A stretch of DNA of 33,711 bases, taken from NCBI GenBank assembly GCA_021295735.1, contig JAGWBU010000083.1, positions 1-33,711 of the forward strand, written 5' to 3'. The position numbers and the translations under genes are program-made. Numbering within the stretch: position 1 is the first letter of the stretch; each line of letters begins with the position of its first letter. Under the pieces are notes generated by a model. That model did not search any database and was not told the DNA's origin. It saw only the letters and a list, made by a program, of their open reading frames with translations. The stretch is from Candidatus Poribacteria bacterium (GTDB taxonomy: Bacteria > Poribacteria > WGA-4E > WGA-3G). Of the stretch, positions 24,001 through 33,630 are shown piece by piece.

Positions 24001-25881
24001 TTATCTTCCCCAACCCATCTGCGGTCTTTGTCGCCGTTGTAGGATGACTCGGTCACCCTCAGTGATTCCGCTTTTGACGATTACAACTGTTTCGTTTTGC
24101 ATGCCAGTTTCAATAGGTGTTTCAATGCCTTTGCCGCCGTTGTCTAACATGACAAACTTTCCTTTTGAAACACTTACCTGCGCTTGAACGCCATCAGCTT
24201 TCTTTTCATCATTGACTAAGAGTGAGACAGTTGCGGGCCCGGGGATAATACCGCGTTGCGAAGCATCCAAGGCGATTGTAACGCTACCATTTCCAACGCT
24301 TTCAACGGTTCCGTTAAATGTTTTCTCACTGATAGTCTGCATAGCAACCGGTTTTCCTACTTTGAAAGGTGACGTGTTTCCTACCTGAGCGACAACGGTA
24401 GCAGAATTCTTGTTAATTACAGCATCAATGGGGATCAACAATACGTTCTTTTCTTCGTAAGTAATGATGTCAACATCGGCACTCATTCCAGGGCGGATGT
24501 CATGAGCTGTATCAACTACCTCTATCATCACCTCAAACGAGATAATGTTATCTTGCTGTCGACCACTTTGGGAAATCTCATACACCTGACCGTTAAACCT
24601 TTTTGTTTGAAAGGCATCAATCTTGATATCTGCAGCTTGACCCTCATCAAGCCGTTCCATATCAACTTCGTTGATAAAGGTTTTGACAACCATTTTTGAT
24701 AGGTCCGCAATGGTCATAATCGGTGGACTCTGCGAAAAAGCTGAACGTCCAGATGTTACAATCTCACCCTGTTCTATCTCAAGTTGCGTAACAGTGCCGG
24801 ACATAGGTGCTTTAATTACCGTCCAAGCAAGTCGTTCATCCTGATTCTTCAAGCTACTTTGCCGGCGAAGGAGATTGGCATCGGAACTGACTCTGGATTG
24901 TTCCGTCAACAATTTCTCATTATTAATTGTTAATTGAAGTTCCTGCAACTGTGTTTCGGCATTATCCAAACGAATTTGACTCTCCTCTTCCGCCTTAGCG
25001 CGCGTTTTTTTAAGGTGTCCAAGGTTTAATTCTTGGTATTGCAACTGTGCTTCACGCGTCTTAATAGCTGTTTTACGTGCTTGAATGGTACGCTCTTGTG
25101 ATTTGATGGTTTGTTTCTGCGATTCCACCCGTTTAGTCGCATTTTTGTATTGTGAGTCTGAACTGGCATGCCGAGATTCAGCGTCTTCTAACGTCTTTTT
25201 GGAAACCAATTCTTCCTCAAAAAGGGATTTATTTCTTTCAAATTCTGACAAGGCAGTGTCCAATGCAACCTTTGCAGATTCAAGCGATGTTTCATATTCT
25301 GCAAGTGATAACTTCGCTTGCTCAAGTGAAATTCCTGCCTGCTCCAAAGCAATCTTATCTTGTTCTAACGAATTCTTTGTTGCCTGGATGTCGGTTTCAG
25401 CTGAGCTTATCCGTGTTAACGATTCCGCTTTGGTTGTTTCAAGACTGGCTTCAGCGATTTTAACAGCAGCTTTTTTCTGCGTAAGATCGCTGTTTAAACG
25501 TTCTTTTTTGAGTTCTATATTTAATTCTGACTGCATTAACTGTGCTTCAGCTGCTTTAACATCCGCCTGAGCCTGTTTCTGTTCCTCTACATATATTTTG
25601 GGGTCAAGCTCAACCAAAATATCGCCTTCTTCAACGGGATCGCCATCATTGACGTGGAGTCTAACGACTTCCCCTTCAACGTTGGATTTTACTTCTACAT
25701 CAATGAGTGGTTCTAAATTGCCGGTCGCTCTGATAGTCATTCGGAAATCACCGAGTTTGACAATCTCAATTTTGGGTGCAAGTGCTGGGTCAACTCCGTT
25801 TTTGCCACGACTAAGTACAACCCATCCTACCGCCCCAATAAGAACGACAATGATAGCAACAGTAATAATTAACTTTTTCAA
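24001..25881 (-). CDS. HlyD/MacA-type efflux periplasmic adaptor
   Basis: 626 residues from a TTG start at 25881, supported by a perfect AGGAGG 8 bases upstream. An N-terminal membrane anchor (IITVAIIVVLIGAVGWVVL) precedes the first lipoyl half (VEVKSNVEGEVVRLHVNDGDPVEEGD), then a coiled coil of unusual length (about 90-340), the second lipoyl half (VIKAPMSGTVTQLEIEQGE), and beta-barrel and membrane-proximal domains. Typical MacA is about 370 residues, so the hairpin is roughly doubled. It would bridge an inner-membrane transporter to an outer-membrane channel. Distal gene of the permease array. Confidence 0.92.
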   Translation of the reverse strand: MKKLIITVAIIVVLIGAVGWVVLSRGKNGVDPALAPKIEIVKLGDFRMTIRATGNLEPLIDVEVKSNVEGEVVRLHVNDGDPVEEGDILVELDPKIYVEEQKQAQADVKAAEAQLMQSELNIELKKERLNSDLTQKKAAVKIAEASLETTKAESLTRISSAETDIQATKNSLEQDKIALEQAGISLEQAKLSLAEYETSLESAKVALDTALSEFERNKSLFEEELVSKKTLEDAESRHASSDSQYKNATKRVESQKQTIKSQERTIQARKTAIKTREAQLQYQELNLGHLKKTRAKAEEESQIRLDNAETQLQELQLTINNEKLLTEQSRVSSDANLLRRQSSLKNQDERLAWTVIKAPMSGTVTQLEIEQGEIVTSGRSAFSQSPPIMTIADLSKMVVKTFINEVDMERLDEGQAADIKIDAFQTKRFNGQVYEISQSGRQQDNIISFEVMIEVVDTAHDIRPGMSADVDIITYEEKNVLLIPIDAVINKNSATVVAQVGNTSPFKVGKPVAMQTISEKTFNGTVESVGNGSVTIALDASQRGIIPGPATVSLLVNDEKKADGVQAQVSVSKGKFVMLDNGGKGIETPIETGMQNETVVIVKSGITEGDRVILQRRQRPQMGWGR

Positions 25882-25995
25882 AACCTATTCCTCCTATAAT
25901 GTTTGGAAGGTGTATAACAAACGGACACCCCGAAAATATAAACTGTCTGAAATCCATAGTCCTATCTGTCCGTATGTTTAACCATTCATAATGAT

Positions 25996-27312
25996 CTAAT
26001 CCGTTCTAAGTGCTTCAACAGGTGTGAGTTTTGCCGCCTTGTGTGCAGGGTAAAGCCCAAAAAACACGCCAATAGCGACAGATACAAGCAAAGCAATGAA
26101 CATTGTTTCAAATGAAATAACTGAAGGCCAGTTACTGCCTTCCCACACAAACTTGGAAATGAGTGCAGCAGTGCCTTGCCCCATAAAAACACCTAAAATT
26201 GACCCAAGAATTCCTCCCATTAAAGTTAGAACGGATGCCTCAATCAAGAATTGCGTTATGATGTCGTTGAAGGTTGCGCCGAGTGCTTTACGCAGTCCAA
26301 TTTCTTTCGTGCGGTCAGTTACGGATACGAGCATGATATTCATCACACCGATACCTGCAACCATCAAAGCAATCCCCGCTATACCGCCCATTAAGGCTTT
26401 CATGACTAAACCAACTTTATTGGCAGTTGCCAATTCCTCTTCGGCCGTCCAATAGTTATATTCCTCGCCTGTGTTGTTGTGTATTCTACCTAAAATCTGT
26501 TTTGAATCCGATATTGCAAGCGGAATTGTGTCTATGTCTACAGCTTCGACGCGAATCCGTTCAACATCTTGGCGCCCTTTAAAACGTTCTTGGAGTGTAG
26601 TTATCGGAATGATGAACCTATCATCCCAACCGGTAGTGTCCATGGCATCGCCCTTCTCTTCCATCACACCGATGACCTTAAGGCGCACCTCATATAGTCC
26701 ACTCTTACCCCGCCAATAAGTAGGTCGAGAAGCTTTTATCTCTTTCCCAACCGGGTCTTGATTGAGAAATACCTCTTCCGCAATTTTAGAACCGATCACA
26801 GCAACGCTGCTGGCAGCTTCTACCTCATCCGCGTTGAAAAATCTACCGCTTGAGGTGTACCAGTTGTGCGAACGATCATACCCAGCTGTTGACGCAACAA
26901 TTCGGGATTCTTTCTTACGTCCTTTGTAGCTCACGCTCCAGCCTGGCATATCATCTTCTGCAACCACATCAACGATACCGCGTGCATTCTTTAAGATTTC
27001 AAAAGCATCATCTGTTTCCAAATGCTCAGCGCGGTTTCTACGCCAACGACTCCTGCCTCTGACAGCTTCACCTGCTGCTCGACTTAATGTACCTGATTGC
27101 TTATCCCAATCATCTTTATAGATTTCAACAATCTTTGTGCCGCCAGTCCGTTCAATCTCTCGTAATACCATAGCCGCGGAACCGTCACCAACAGACACCA
27201 TACTGACGACAGAACCAACGCCGACAATTATTCCTAAAATTGTCAGGCTGGAGCGGAGCGGGTTTCGTCGCAAACTGGTGATGCCTAAAATAACACATTC
27301 AAATAAGTTCAT
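25996..27312 (-). CDS. MacB-type ABC transporter permease (438 aa)
   Basis: N-terminal membrane helix within SLRRNPLRSSLTILGIIVGVGSVVSMVSVG, a periplasmic MacB-type domain (about 45-285), then three FtsX-type helices with the conserved NIMLVSVTDRTKEIGLRKALGA, ending in the typical PVEALRTD. There is no ATP-binding domain, unlike MacB itself, so a separate ATPase is needed. AGGAGG ribosome site; 12 bases after the next permease in the transcript. It is the most diverged of the four permeases. Confidence 0.93.
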   Translation of the reverse strand: MNLFECVILGITSLRRNPLRSSLTILGIIVGVGSVVSMVSVGDGSAAMVLREIERTGGTKIVEIYKDDWDKQSGTLSRAAGEAVRGRSRWRRNRAEHLETDDAFEILKNARGIVDVVAEDDMPGWSVSYKGRKKESRIVASTAGYDRSHNWYTSSGRFFNADEVEAASSVAVIGSKIAEEVFLNQDPVGKEIKASRPTYWRGKSGLYEVRLKVIGVMEEKGDAMDTTGWDDRFIIPITTLQERFKGRQDVERIRVEAVDIDTIPLAISDSKQILGRIHNNTGEEYNYWTAEEELATANKVGLVMKALMGGIAGIALMVAGIGVMNIMLVSVTDRTKEIGLRKALGATFNDIITQFLIEASVLTLMGGILGSILGVFMGQGTAALISKFVWEGSNWPSVISFETMFIALLVSVAIGVFFGLYPAHKAAKLTPVEALRTD

Positions 27313-27324
27313 TTAGACCTCCTC

Positions 27325-28626
27325 TTACTCAGTGCGGAGTGCTTCTATCGGGGAAAGGGCGGACGCTTTTAGTGCAGGATAGAGTCCAAAAGAGATACCA
27401 ATCAACGCAGAAAATGAGACGGAAATAATAACCCACTGCATAGAGATGACTGAGGGCCAATCCGGCACCATCTTGACGATCTTCACAGCAAGAAGTGCCA
27501 TACCTTCGCCTGCGAGATAACCTATCCCAACACCGATAGCACCACCTATAATGCACATCACAATTGACTCTATAAGAAACTGTAGCATAATATCTAAGCG
27601 TTTAGCGCCAAGTGCTTTCCGAAGACCGATTTCACGCGTGCGTTCACTAACTGCTACCAACATCATATTCATTATTCCAATACCACCGACAAGCAGCGAA
27701 AAACCTGCAATGCTACCCAATGCAATTTTTATCACTTTACTAATTTTATCTAACTGCGCCATACCTTCACGCATATCTCTGAGACTGAAGAAATCATCCT
27801 GATTCTTATGGCGTGTTCTCATGACTGCTTTCACCTCTTCTATTGCTTTCGGAACATCGTCAACGGTGTTGGCGTGAACAGATAACATTACAATGTGATC
27901 GTTACCGGTAAAACGCTCTTGTGCCGTTGTGATGGGGATGAAAACCATATCGTCAAGGTTCCATCCGAATCGAAGACTTCTGCCACGGCCTTCCATCGTT
28001 CCCACTACGGTAAAACGTTCAGCGATCCGGACATGATCCCCTCTGCCATATCTATCAAATCTGCCTCCACCTCTACCGATTTTGATTTCCTCGTTCATAG
28101 GAGATCTGTTACCGAATAGGTTAAATGCAACCTCAGTGCCTAAAACACAAACTTTCGCTTTGTTTTCAATATCCTCATCGGAAATAAAACGTCCTTCCTG
28201 AATTTTCCAGTCCATCGCTTCCGAAAATGAGGAATTAACACCATTATAACCGCTGCGAGTTTCAGACCCATCATTAGTTTGAATCTGGACACCCCGCCAT
28301 TCTGGAATTCTGGGGACAACAACCTTCACCGATGGACATTCCGCCTCAATAGCTAATACGTCTTCGTACTTGAAATATTCGTTGCTACGGTTCGGCATCC
28401 AACGACTTCCAACTCGCTTGTAGCTGCTGCGATACATTGTGAATTGGTTGACACCACCCAGTTTTTGTGCATCTTGTAACACAATTTCTTTAGCACCATC
28501 GCCTATTGAGATCATCGCAAGCACAGAGGCAACACCGATGATAATACCAAGCATTGTTAGCAACGATCGCAGTTTATTGCTACGAATTGCAGAAACCCCA
28601 ACGGATAATCCCTCAAATATGCGCAT
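27325..28626 (-). CDS. MacB-type ABC transporter permease (433 aa, paralogue A)
   Basis: One of three close paralogues of identical length (with 30606-31907 and 32289-33590). N-terminal helix AIRSNKLRSLLTMLGIIIGVASVLAMISIG, periplasmic domain, and the FtsX block GGIGIMNMMLVAVSERTREIGLRKALGAK, ending SPIEALRTE. GGAGA ribosome site. With the 438-residue permease and the adaptor it forms a downstream transcription unit, now separated from the other paralogues by the TcmP pair. Confidence 0.93.
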   Translation of the reverse strand: MRIFEGLSVGVSAIRSNKLRSLLTMLGIIIGVASVLAMISIGDGAKEIVLQDAQKLGGVNQFTMYRSSYKRVGSRWMPNRSNEYFKYEDVLAIEAECPSVKVVVPRIPEWRGVQIQTNDGSETRSGYNGVNSSFSEAMDWKIQEGRFISDEDIENKAKVCVLGTEVAFNLFGNRSPMNEEIKIGRGGGRFDRYGRGDHVRIAERFTVVGTMEGRGRSLRFGWNLDDMVFIPITTAQERFTGNDHIVMLSVHANTVDDVPKAIEEVKAVMRTRHKNQDDFFSLRDMREGMAQLDKISKVIKIALGSIAGFSLLVGGIGIMNMMLVAVSERTREIGLRKALGAKRLDIMLQFLIESIVMCIIGGAIGVGIGYLAGEGMALLAVKIVKMVPDWPSVISMQWVIISVSFSALIGISFGLYPALKASALSPIEALRTE

Positions 28627-28929
28627 TTCTTGTCTCCAAAGACTTATAAAAAGATTAAACTTTCATGCCTTGTAATTTAGACAGAAAAAAGCAGATAAGG
28701 TTCGGACAATTAGAAAAAGGTGAGAATACTATCTCCTTCCTTATTTGCCAAGAGTTTAATGATGTTATTTGGAACACAATTATGCTATTTTTGACGTTTT
28801 AATTAGAAAAAAGGTTTATTGTAAAGTGAATGTGATTAAATTGTGTATAAAACTTATTTGACAAAATTCAACGAAAACTGGTATAATGTGATATAGTGAT
28901 AATTTGTTTAACTTAAATCGGGGAGCAGG
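28627..28929. other. AT-rich divergent intergenic region
   Basis: No gene. It separates the minus-strand permease from the plus-strand TcmP gene and is clearly more AT-rich than its surroundings. It holds the consensus promoter at 28858-28887; a promoter for the permease on the other strand must also lie here, but I cannot place it. Confidence 0.6.
28858..28887 (+). promoter_or_regulatory. Consensus sigma70 promoter for the TcmP pair
   Basis: TTGACA (28858-28863), 18-bp spacer, TATAAT (28882-28887): both hexamers are perfect. It is the strongest-looking promoter in the window, about 40 bases before the ATG at 28930. Confidence 0.75.
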
Positions 28930-29838
28930 ATGAATACTATTGGTCAGAGTTTTGGTGGAAACTGGACAGAGCAAAAGTTGGATTGTGTGCGGAAATATCT
29001 GAAAGCTTACACAACGATTATGAATAAGCAGCCATTTAAATTTGCTTATATAGATGCCTTTGCAGGAACTGGCTATCGTGAACTCATGCTTGATGAAGAT
29101 GAAAGTGAAACATTATTTCCAGAACTTGACTCTCAAGAGGTAATCAACTTTCGGCAAGGTTCGGCACGTAATGCTCTGGAAGCAGAACCGCCGTTTGAGA
29201 AATATATTTTTATAGAAGAAGATAAGGAAAATTACTCCGAACTGGAAAAACTCACCGAAGAATTCTCTAAAAAAAATATTGAGTGTAGACGTACGGATGC
29301 AAATGAATATTTGACTGATGTTTGTAATAAGAATTGGGAACAACATCGGGCGTTAGTATTTCTCGATCCATTTGGTATGCAGGTAGAATGGAAGACAATA
29401 AAATTAATTGCCGACACACAGGCTATTGATTTATGGTTACTTTTCCCAATTGGCACCGTCAACAGGTTGCTAAAAAGGAATAGTGATATTCGTCAGTCTA
29501 TACGGGAAAAACTAAACCAATTTTTGGGTGAAGAAGGTTGGTATAAGGTGTTCTACAAACTGGCTTATGAAAATTCACTATTTGGTGAAGTTGAGCGATG
29601 GGAAAAAGTTGGTAATATATTTACAGAAATTGAACAATACTTCATGAAGCGACTACAAGGAATTTTTGCCGGTATAGCAACTAATCCGCTTTCTCTACGT
29701 AATTCAAAAAATGTTCCATTGTACCTGTTGTGTTTTGCAGCTGGGAATCCAAAAGGTGCCCCAATTGCAGTTAAAATTGCAGAAGACATCCTTTTAAAAG
29801 AGTTGTGCCAAGGATCCTCATTACAACAGTTAGATTAG
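28930..29838 (+). CDS. tcmP: Three-Cys-motif partner protein TcmP
   Basis: 302 residues. The TcmP family is defined by its pairing with three-Cys Gp37/Gp68-type proteins, as here. The N-terminus WTEQKLDCVRKYLKAY is typical. YIDAFAGTG (about 40-48) resembles SAM-binding motif I, and FLDPFGMQVEW (about 145-155) resembles a methyltransferase motif IV of the DPPY type, so a methyltransferase-like fold is likely. Ribosome site GGGGAG close to the ATG. 21 bases separate it from the partner gene. Biological role not established. Confidence 0.88.
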   Translation: MNTIGQSFGGNWTEQKLDCVRKYLKAYTTIMNKQPFKFAYIDAFAGTGYRELMLDEDESETLFPELDSQEVINFRQGSARNALEAEPPFEKYIFIEEDKENYSELEKLTEEFSKKNIECRRTDANEYLTDVCNKNWEQHRALVFLDPFGMQVEWKTIKLIADTQAIDLWLLFPIGTVNRLLKRNSDIRQSIREKLNQFLGEEGWYKVFYKLAYENSLFGEVERWEKVGNIFTEIEQYFMKRLQGIFAGIATNPLSLRNSKNVPLYLLCFAAGNPKGAPIAVKIAEDILLKELCQGSSLQQLD

Positions 29839-29859
29839 AATTTCCATAAGGAGCAATAA

Positions 29860-30600
29860 ATGGCAACCTTATCTTCAAAAATCGAATGGACTGAATCTAC
29901 TTGGAACCCTGTGCGCGGCTGTACTCGTGTATCTGAAGGGTGTAGGTTTTGTTACGCTGAACGCATTGCAGCACGGTTTTCTGGTAAAGGCTTGGCTTAC
30001 GAAGGTTTTGCAAAAAACACTAAAGCTGGACCACAATGGACACATAAAGTTGACCCTATTCGCGCTTTACTTAATGAACCATTAAAATGGAAAAAACCCC
30101 GCCGAATTTTTGTTAACTCTATGAGTGATCTGTTCCATGAAGAGATCAAATTGGATTATATTCAAGAAGTTTTTTCTGTGATGGAAGAGGCGAGTTGGCA
30201 TAAATTCCAAGTTTTGACAAAACGAGCATGGCGGCTTTTGGAATATAGTCCGAAGTTGCCGTGGCCTTCGAACGTTTGGATGGGGGTTAGCGTTGAGGAT
30301 AACCGCGTGATGGATCGGATTGACGATTTACGTCAAACGGGTGCGAAAATTAAATTTCTTTCGCTTGAACCACTTATTGGTCCTCTCCCGCATTTGGATT
30401 TGAGTGGTATAGATTGGGTTATCGTGGGTGGAGAGTCTGGTCCCGGTGCCCGCGAAATGAAGGAGGAATGGGTTGTTGACATCAAAGACCAGTGTGAAAA
30501 AGAAAATGTGTTATTTTTCTTTAAACAGTGGGGTGGCACGCGCAAATCAAAAACGGGTAGAGAGTTGGATGGACAAACTTATGACGAAATGCCAGGATAA
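29860..30600 (+). CDS. Phage Gp37/Gp68-type (DUF5131) three-Cys protein
   Basis: 246 residues. MATLSSKIEWTESTWNPVRGCTRVSEGCRFCYAE carries Cys21-x6-Cys28-x2-Cys31, the three-Cys signature thought to bind an iron-sulfur cluster. MSDLFHE, VLTKRAWRLLEY, WMGVSVED and VIVGGESGPGAREM are all typical of the family, which is frequent in phages. AAGGAG ribosome site. Its stop lies 5 bases from the stop of the convergent permease at 30606, so any read-through makes antisense RNA to the permease. Confidence 0.92.
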   Translation: MATLSSKIEWTESTWNPVRGCTRVSEGCRFCYAERIAARFSGKGLAYEGFAKNTKAGPQWTHKVDPIRALLNEPLKWKKPRRIFVNSMSDLFHEEIKLDYIQEVFSVMEEASWHKFQVLTKRAWRLLEYSPKLPWPSNVWMGVSVEDNRVMDRIDDLRQTGAKIKFLSLEPLIGPLPHLDLSGIDWVIVGGESGPGAREMKEEWVVDIKDQCEKENVLFFFKQWGGTRKSKTGRELDGQTYDEMPG

Positions 30601-30605
30601 GGAAT

Positions 30606-31907
30606 TTATTCAGTACGCAATGCCTCAATAGGTGAAAGTGAAGACGCTTTTATTGCTGGATATAACCCAAAAGAGATACCGATTAACGCTGAGAACGATA
30701 TTGAAATCAAAACCCATTCTGTTGAAACAACCGAGGGCCATTCAGGCACAATTTTGGCGATTTTAACAGCGAGAAGTGCCATTCCCTGCCCAGCAAAGAC
30801 GCCCAGACCAATTCCTATCAGCCCTCCCAAACCACACATCACAACTGCTTCCATTAGGAATTGAATAAGAATGTCAAATCGTTTTGCGCCCAGAGCCTTC
30901 CGCAGTCCTATTTCACGCGTCCGTTCGCTGACAGCAACCAGCATCATGTTCATAATACCGATACCACCGACAAGCAGCGAAAAACCAGCAATACTACCCA
31001 ACGCTATCTTAATCACTCTGCTGATTTTCTCCAACTGCGCCATACCTTCACGCATATCAAAGATTCTGATGAAATCATCTTGGTTCCTGTGCCGCTTGCG
31101 GATGACTGCTTTTACTTCTTCTATTGCCTTCGGAACATCTTCAACAGTGTTTGCATAAACGACAATATCCTGTATCCGATCATCGCCAGTAAAACGTTCT
31201 TGCGTGGTTGAAAACGGCATAAAGACAAGACCGTCGTAACTCCAACCAAATCGGAGACTTCTGCCTCTTGGTGTCATTGTTCCTACAACCGTAAAACGTT
31301 CGGTTGATCGCTTGCGGTCCCTACGGCCGTATCGGTCATAACGTCCGTCACCTTTTGCGATTTTTATTTCCTGGCCGAGCGGAGATTTATCACCGAATAA
31401 GTCAGTTGCAATCTCATCTCCAAGTACACAGACAGTCGCAGCATTTTCCACATCTTCATCAGAAATAAATCGTCCCTCTTGAATTTTCCAGTCCATTGAA
31501 GTATGATAGGTAGCATCTACACCATTATATCCAGCACGGGTTTGCGTGCCTCCTGCAGCTTCAATTAACGCACCTCTCCATTCTGGAATTCTTGGGGTCA
31601 CTGCCTTCACGGACGGACATTCAGCCTCAATTGCCAACACATCGTCGTATTTCATGTACTCGTTACTACGGATTCTAACCCATTGCGATCCTACCCGTTT
31701 ATACCATGTGCGATAGATAGTAAACTGGTTTGCCCCTCCCAGTTTTTGAGCATCACGCAAAACAATCTCCTTCGCACCATCACCGATTGAAATCATTGCA
31801 AGCACAGACGCAACGCCGATGATAATCCCAAGCATTGTTAGCAATGATCGCATCTTATTAGAGCGAATGGCGGTGATCCCGACAAATAGTGCCTCTATCA
31901 ATTGCAT
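30606..31907 (-). CDS. MacB-type ABC transporter permease (433 aa, paralogue B)
   Basis: Same architecture and length as paralogue A: helix AIRSNKMRSLLTMLGIIIGVASVLAMISIG, periplasmic domain with GYNGVDATYHTSMDWKIQEG, FtsX block and SPIEALRTE end. GGAGA ribosome site. Visibly closer to paralogues A and C than to the 438-residue permease. It is separated from paralogue C by a 381-base gap holding a mobile-like element. Confidence 0.93.
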   Translation of the reverse strand: MQLIEALFVGITAIRSNKMRSLLTMLGIIIGVASVLAMISIGDGAKEIVLRDAQKLGGANQFTIYRTWYKRVGSQWVRIRSNEYMKYDDVLAIEAECPSVKAVTPRIPEWRGALIEAAGGTQTRAGYNGVDATYHTSMDWKIQEGRFISDEDVENAATVCVLGDEIATDLFGDKSPLGQEIKIAKGDGRYDRYGRRDRKRSTERFTVVGTMTPRGRSLRFGWSYDGLVFMPFSTTQERFTGDDRIQDIVVYANTVEDVPKAIEEVKAVIRKRHRNQDDFIRIFDMREGMAQLEKISRVIKIALGSIAGFSLLVGGIGIMNMMLVAVSERTREIGLRKALGAKRFDILIQFLMEAVVMCGLGGLIGIGLGVFAGQGMALLAVKIAKIVPEWPSVVSTEWVLISISFSALIGISFGLYPAIKASSLSPIEALRTE

Positions 31908-32288
31908 TTTATTCTCCGAAAATTTTAAGATATTGACAATATATAAAAATTTTAGACACCTGATGGCAAGCGTGCTTTGTAAACATAACGATCTACAATT
32001 GCAATTAATGTGTTGAAATTCAATCTTGTTTTCAACTTTAGACGTGATTATAAAAATAGGTTTATTGGGATAGGTTCAAGGTGTGGAATATATTTGAATT
32101 CTTTTATATTGAAATTCATAATTATTTGGACATTCTGTTCTTATGCGGATTTCAAACACACGGTAAATGTCCGAGGCGACAAGTCATGGTGAATACCATA
32201 CGCGTATTCGCCCAAGTGCGCTTGGCGTTGATTTGGCAATGAATAAAATGTCCAGTTATTTTTCGATTTTACTATAAACTGATAGTAC
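31908..32288. other. Intergenic region between permease paralogues
   Basis: No gene. 31908-32104 is AT-rich with nothing I can name, though it should contain the promoter of paralogue B if that gene is not co-transcribed with C. 32105-32276 is the palindromic element listed separately. Confidence 0.55.
32105..32276. mobile_element. TATAGT-ended palindromic element, copy 3
   Basis: 172 bp. Left arm 32105-32134 (TATATTGAAATTCATAATTA, ending GGACATT) and right arm 32247-32276 (AATGTCCAGTTATT, ending TTTACTATA) pair at 22 of 30 positions. The core carries GAATAC-catacgc-GTATTC (32191-32209), CCAAG-tgcg-CTTGG (32212-32225) and GCGTTGATTTGGCA, which are hairpin repeats also found in the 10.4-11.4 kb island. 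Confidence 0.65.
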
Positions 32289-33590
32289 TTATTCTTTTCG
32301 TAGGGCTTCAATAGGGGAAAGCATAGATGCTTTGATTGCTGGATACAATCCAAAAGATATTCCGATTGCAGCGGAAAATAATACTGAAATCAAAACCCAC
32401 TGTGCAGAAACAACTGCAGGCCATTCAGGCACAATTTTAGCGATCTTAACTGCGATAACTGACATGCTTTCACCAACGAAAATACCTAAACCGATACCTA
32501 TAATTCCGCCGACTGCACACATTGTAATTGACTCAATGAGAAATTGAAACATTATGTCAAGTGGTTTTGCGCCGAGTGCTTTCCGCAAACCGATCTCACG
32601 CGTGCGCTCTGTTACTGCAACTAACATCATGTTCATAATGCCAATACCGCCAACAAGCAATGAAAAACCTGCGATACTACCCAATGCGATTTTAATCATC
32701 TTGCTTATTTTTTCCAGCTGCCGTATGCCTTTCCGCATCTCATAGATTTTGACGAAATTGTCTTCGCCTTTATGCCGGCTGCGGATCACTTCTTTTACTT
32801 CTCGAACTGCATTAGGAACATCCTCAACAGTGTTTGCGTAGACCACGATTTCTTGAATCTTATCATCACCAGTGAAACGTTCTTGAGTGGTTGTTATCGG
32901 AAAAAAGACCATGCTATCAAAACTCCAACCGAATCGCAGACTTCTACCTCTTGGCATCATTGTGCCTACAACCGTGAACCTTTCGGTTATACGTCTACTA
33001 CGCCTCTTTCCCCGATGATCATAATATCTTACACGCCGGGCCATTTTTATCTCCTGCCCAAGCGGTGATTTGTTGCCAAATAGATCGGTTGCCACCTCAT
33101 CGCCAAGCACGCAAATTTTGGCTGCGTTTTTTACGTCTTCATCTGTAATAAATCGTCCATCTTGCAGTTTCCAATCCATTGCAGTTTTAAAAGATGAATC
33201 TACACCGTTATATCCAGCACGGGTTTCAGCACCACCAGGGGCTTGGATTAATATTCCTTTCCAATCTCGTATCCTTGGGGTGACATCACTCACCGTGGGA
33301 CATTCCGCTTTAATGGCAAGCACATCGCCGTAGTTTAGATATTCCTTTGTGCGGATTGGGATGTTGTGTTTTCCAAGTTTTTTCTTTGACCTGCGGTATA
33401 AAGTGAACTGGTTCGCACCACCGAGTTTTTGTGCATCTTGCAGGACAATCTCTTTTGCGCCATCTCCGATAGCTATCATTGCAAGCACTGCCGCTATACC
33501 GATTATTATGCCAAGCATCGTTAGTAACGAACGCATCTTGTTGGCACGTATCGCGGCGATTCCAATGGATAGCCCTTCAATTAAACTCAT
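32289..33590 (-). CDS. MacB-type ABC transporter permease (433 aa, paralogue C)
   Basis: Third of the close paralogues. Helix AIRANKMRSLLTMLGIIIGIAAVLAMIAIG, periplasmic domain with a basic segment MARRVRYYDHRGKRRSRR, FtsX block with LVAVTERTREIGLRKALGAK, end SPIEALRKE. The ribosome site is weak (GAGAAG). It is the first permease transcribed in this window; upstream sequence looks like the end of an insertion element, so it may have its own promoter within 33591-33640. Confidence 0.93.
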   Translation of the reverse strand: MSLIEGLSIGIAAIRANKMRSLLTMLGIIIGIAAVLAMIAIGDGAKEIVLQDAQKLGGANQFTLYRRSKKKLGKHNIPIRTKEYLNYGDVLAIKAECPTVSDVTPRIRDWKGILIQAPGGAETRAGYNGVDSSFKTAMDWKLQDGRFITDEDVKNAAKICVLGDEVATDLFGNKSPLGQEIKMARRVRYYDHRGKRRSRRITERFTVVGTMMPRGRSLRFGWSFDSMVFFPITTTQERFTGDDKIQEIVVYANTVEDVPNAVREVKEVIRSRHKGEDNFVKIYEMRKGIRQLEKISKMIKIALGSIAGFSLLVGGIGIMNMMLVAVTERTREIGLRKALGAKPLDIMFQFLIESITMCAVGGIIGIGLGIFVGESMSVIAVKIAKIVPEWPAVVSAQWVLISVLFSAAIGISFGLYPAIKASMLSPIEALRKE

Positions 33591-33630
33591 ATAAACTTCT
33601 CAACTTTCGCATATCATTACACAAAATACG

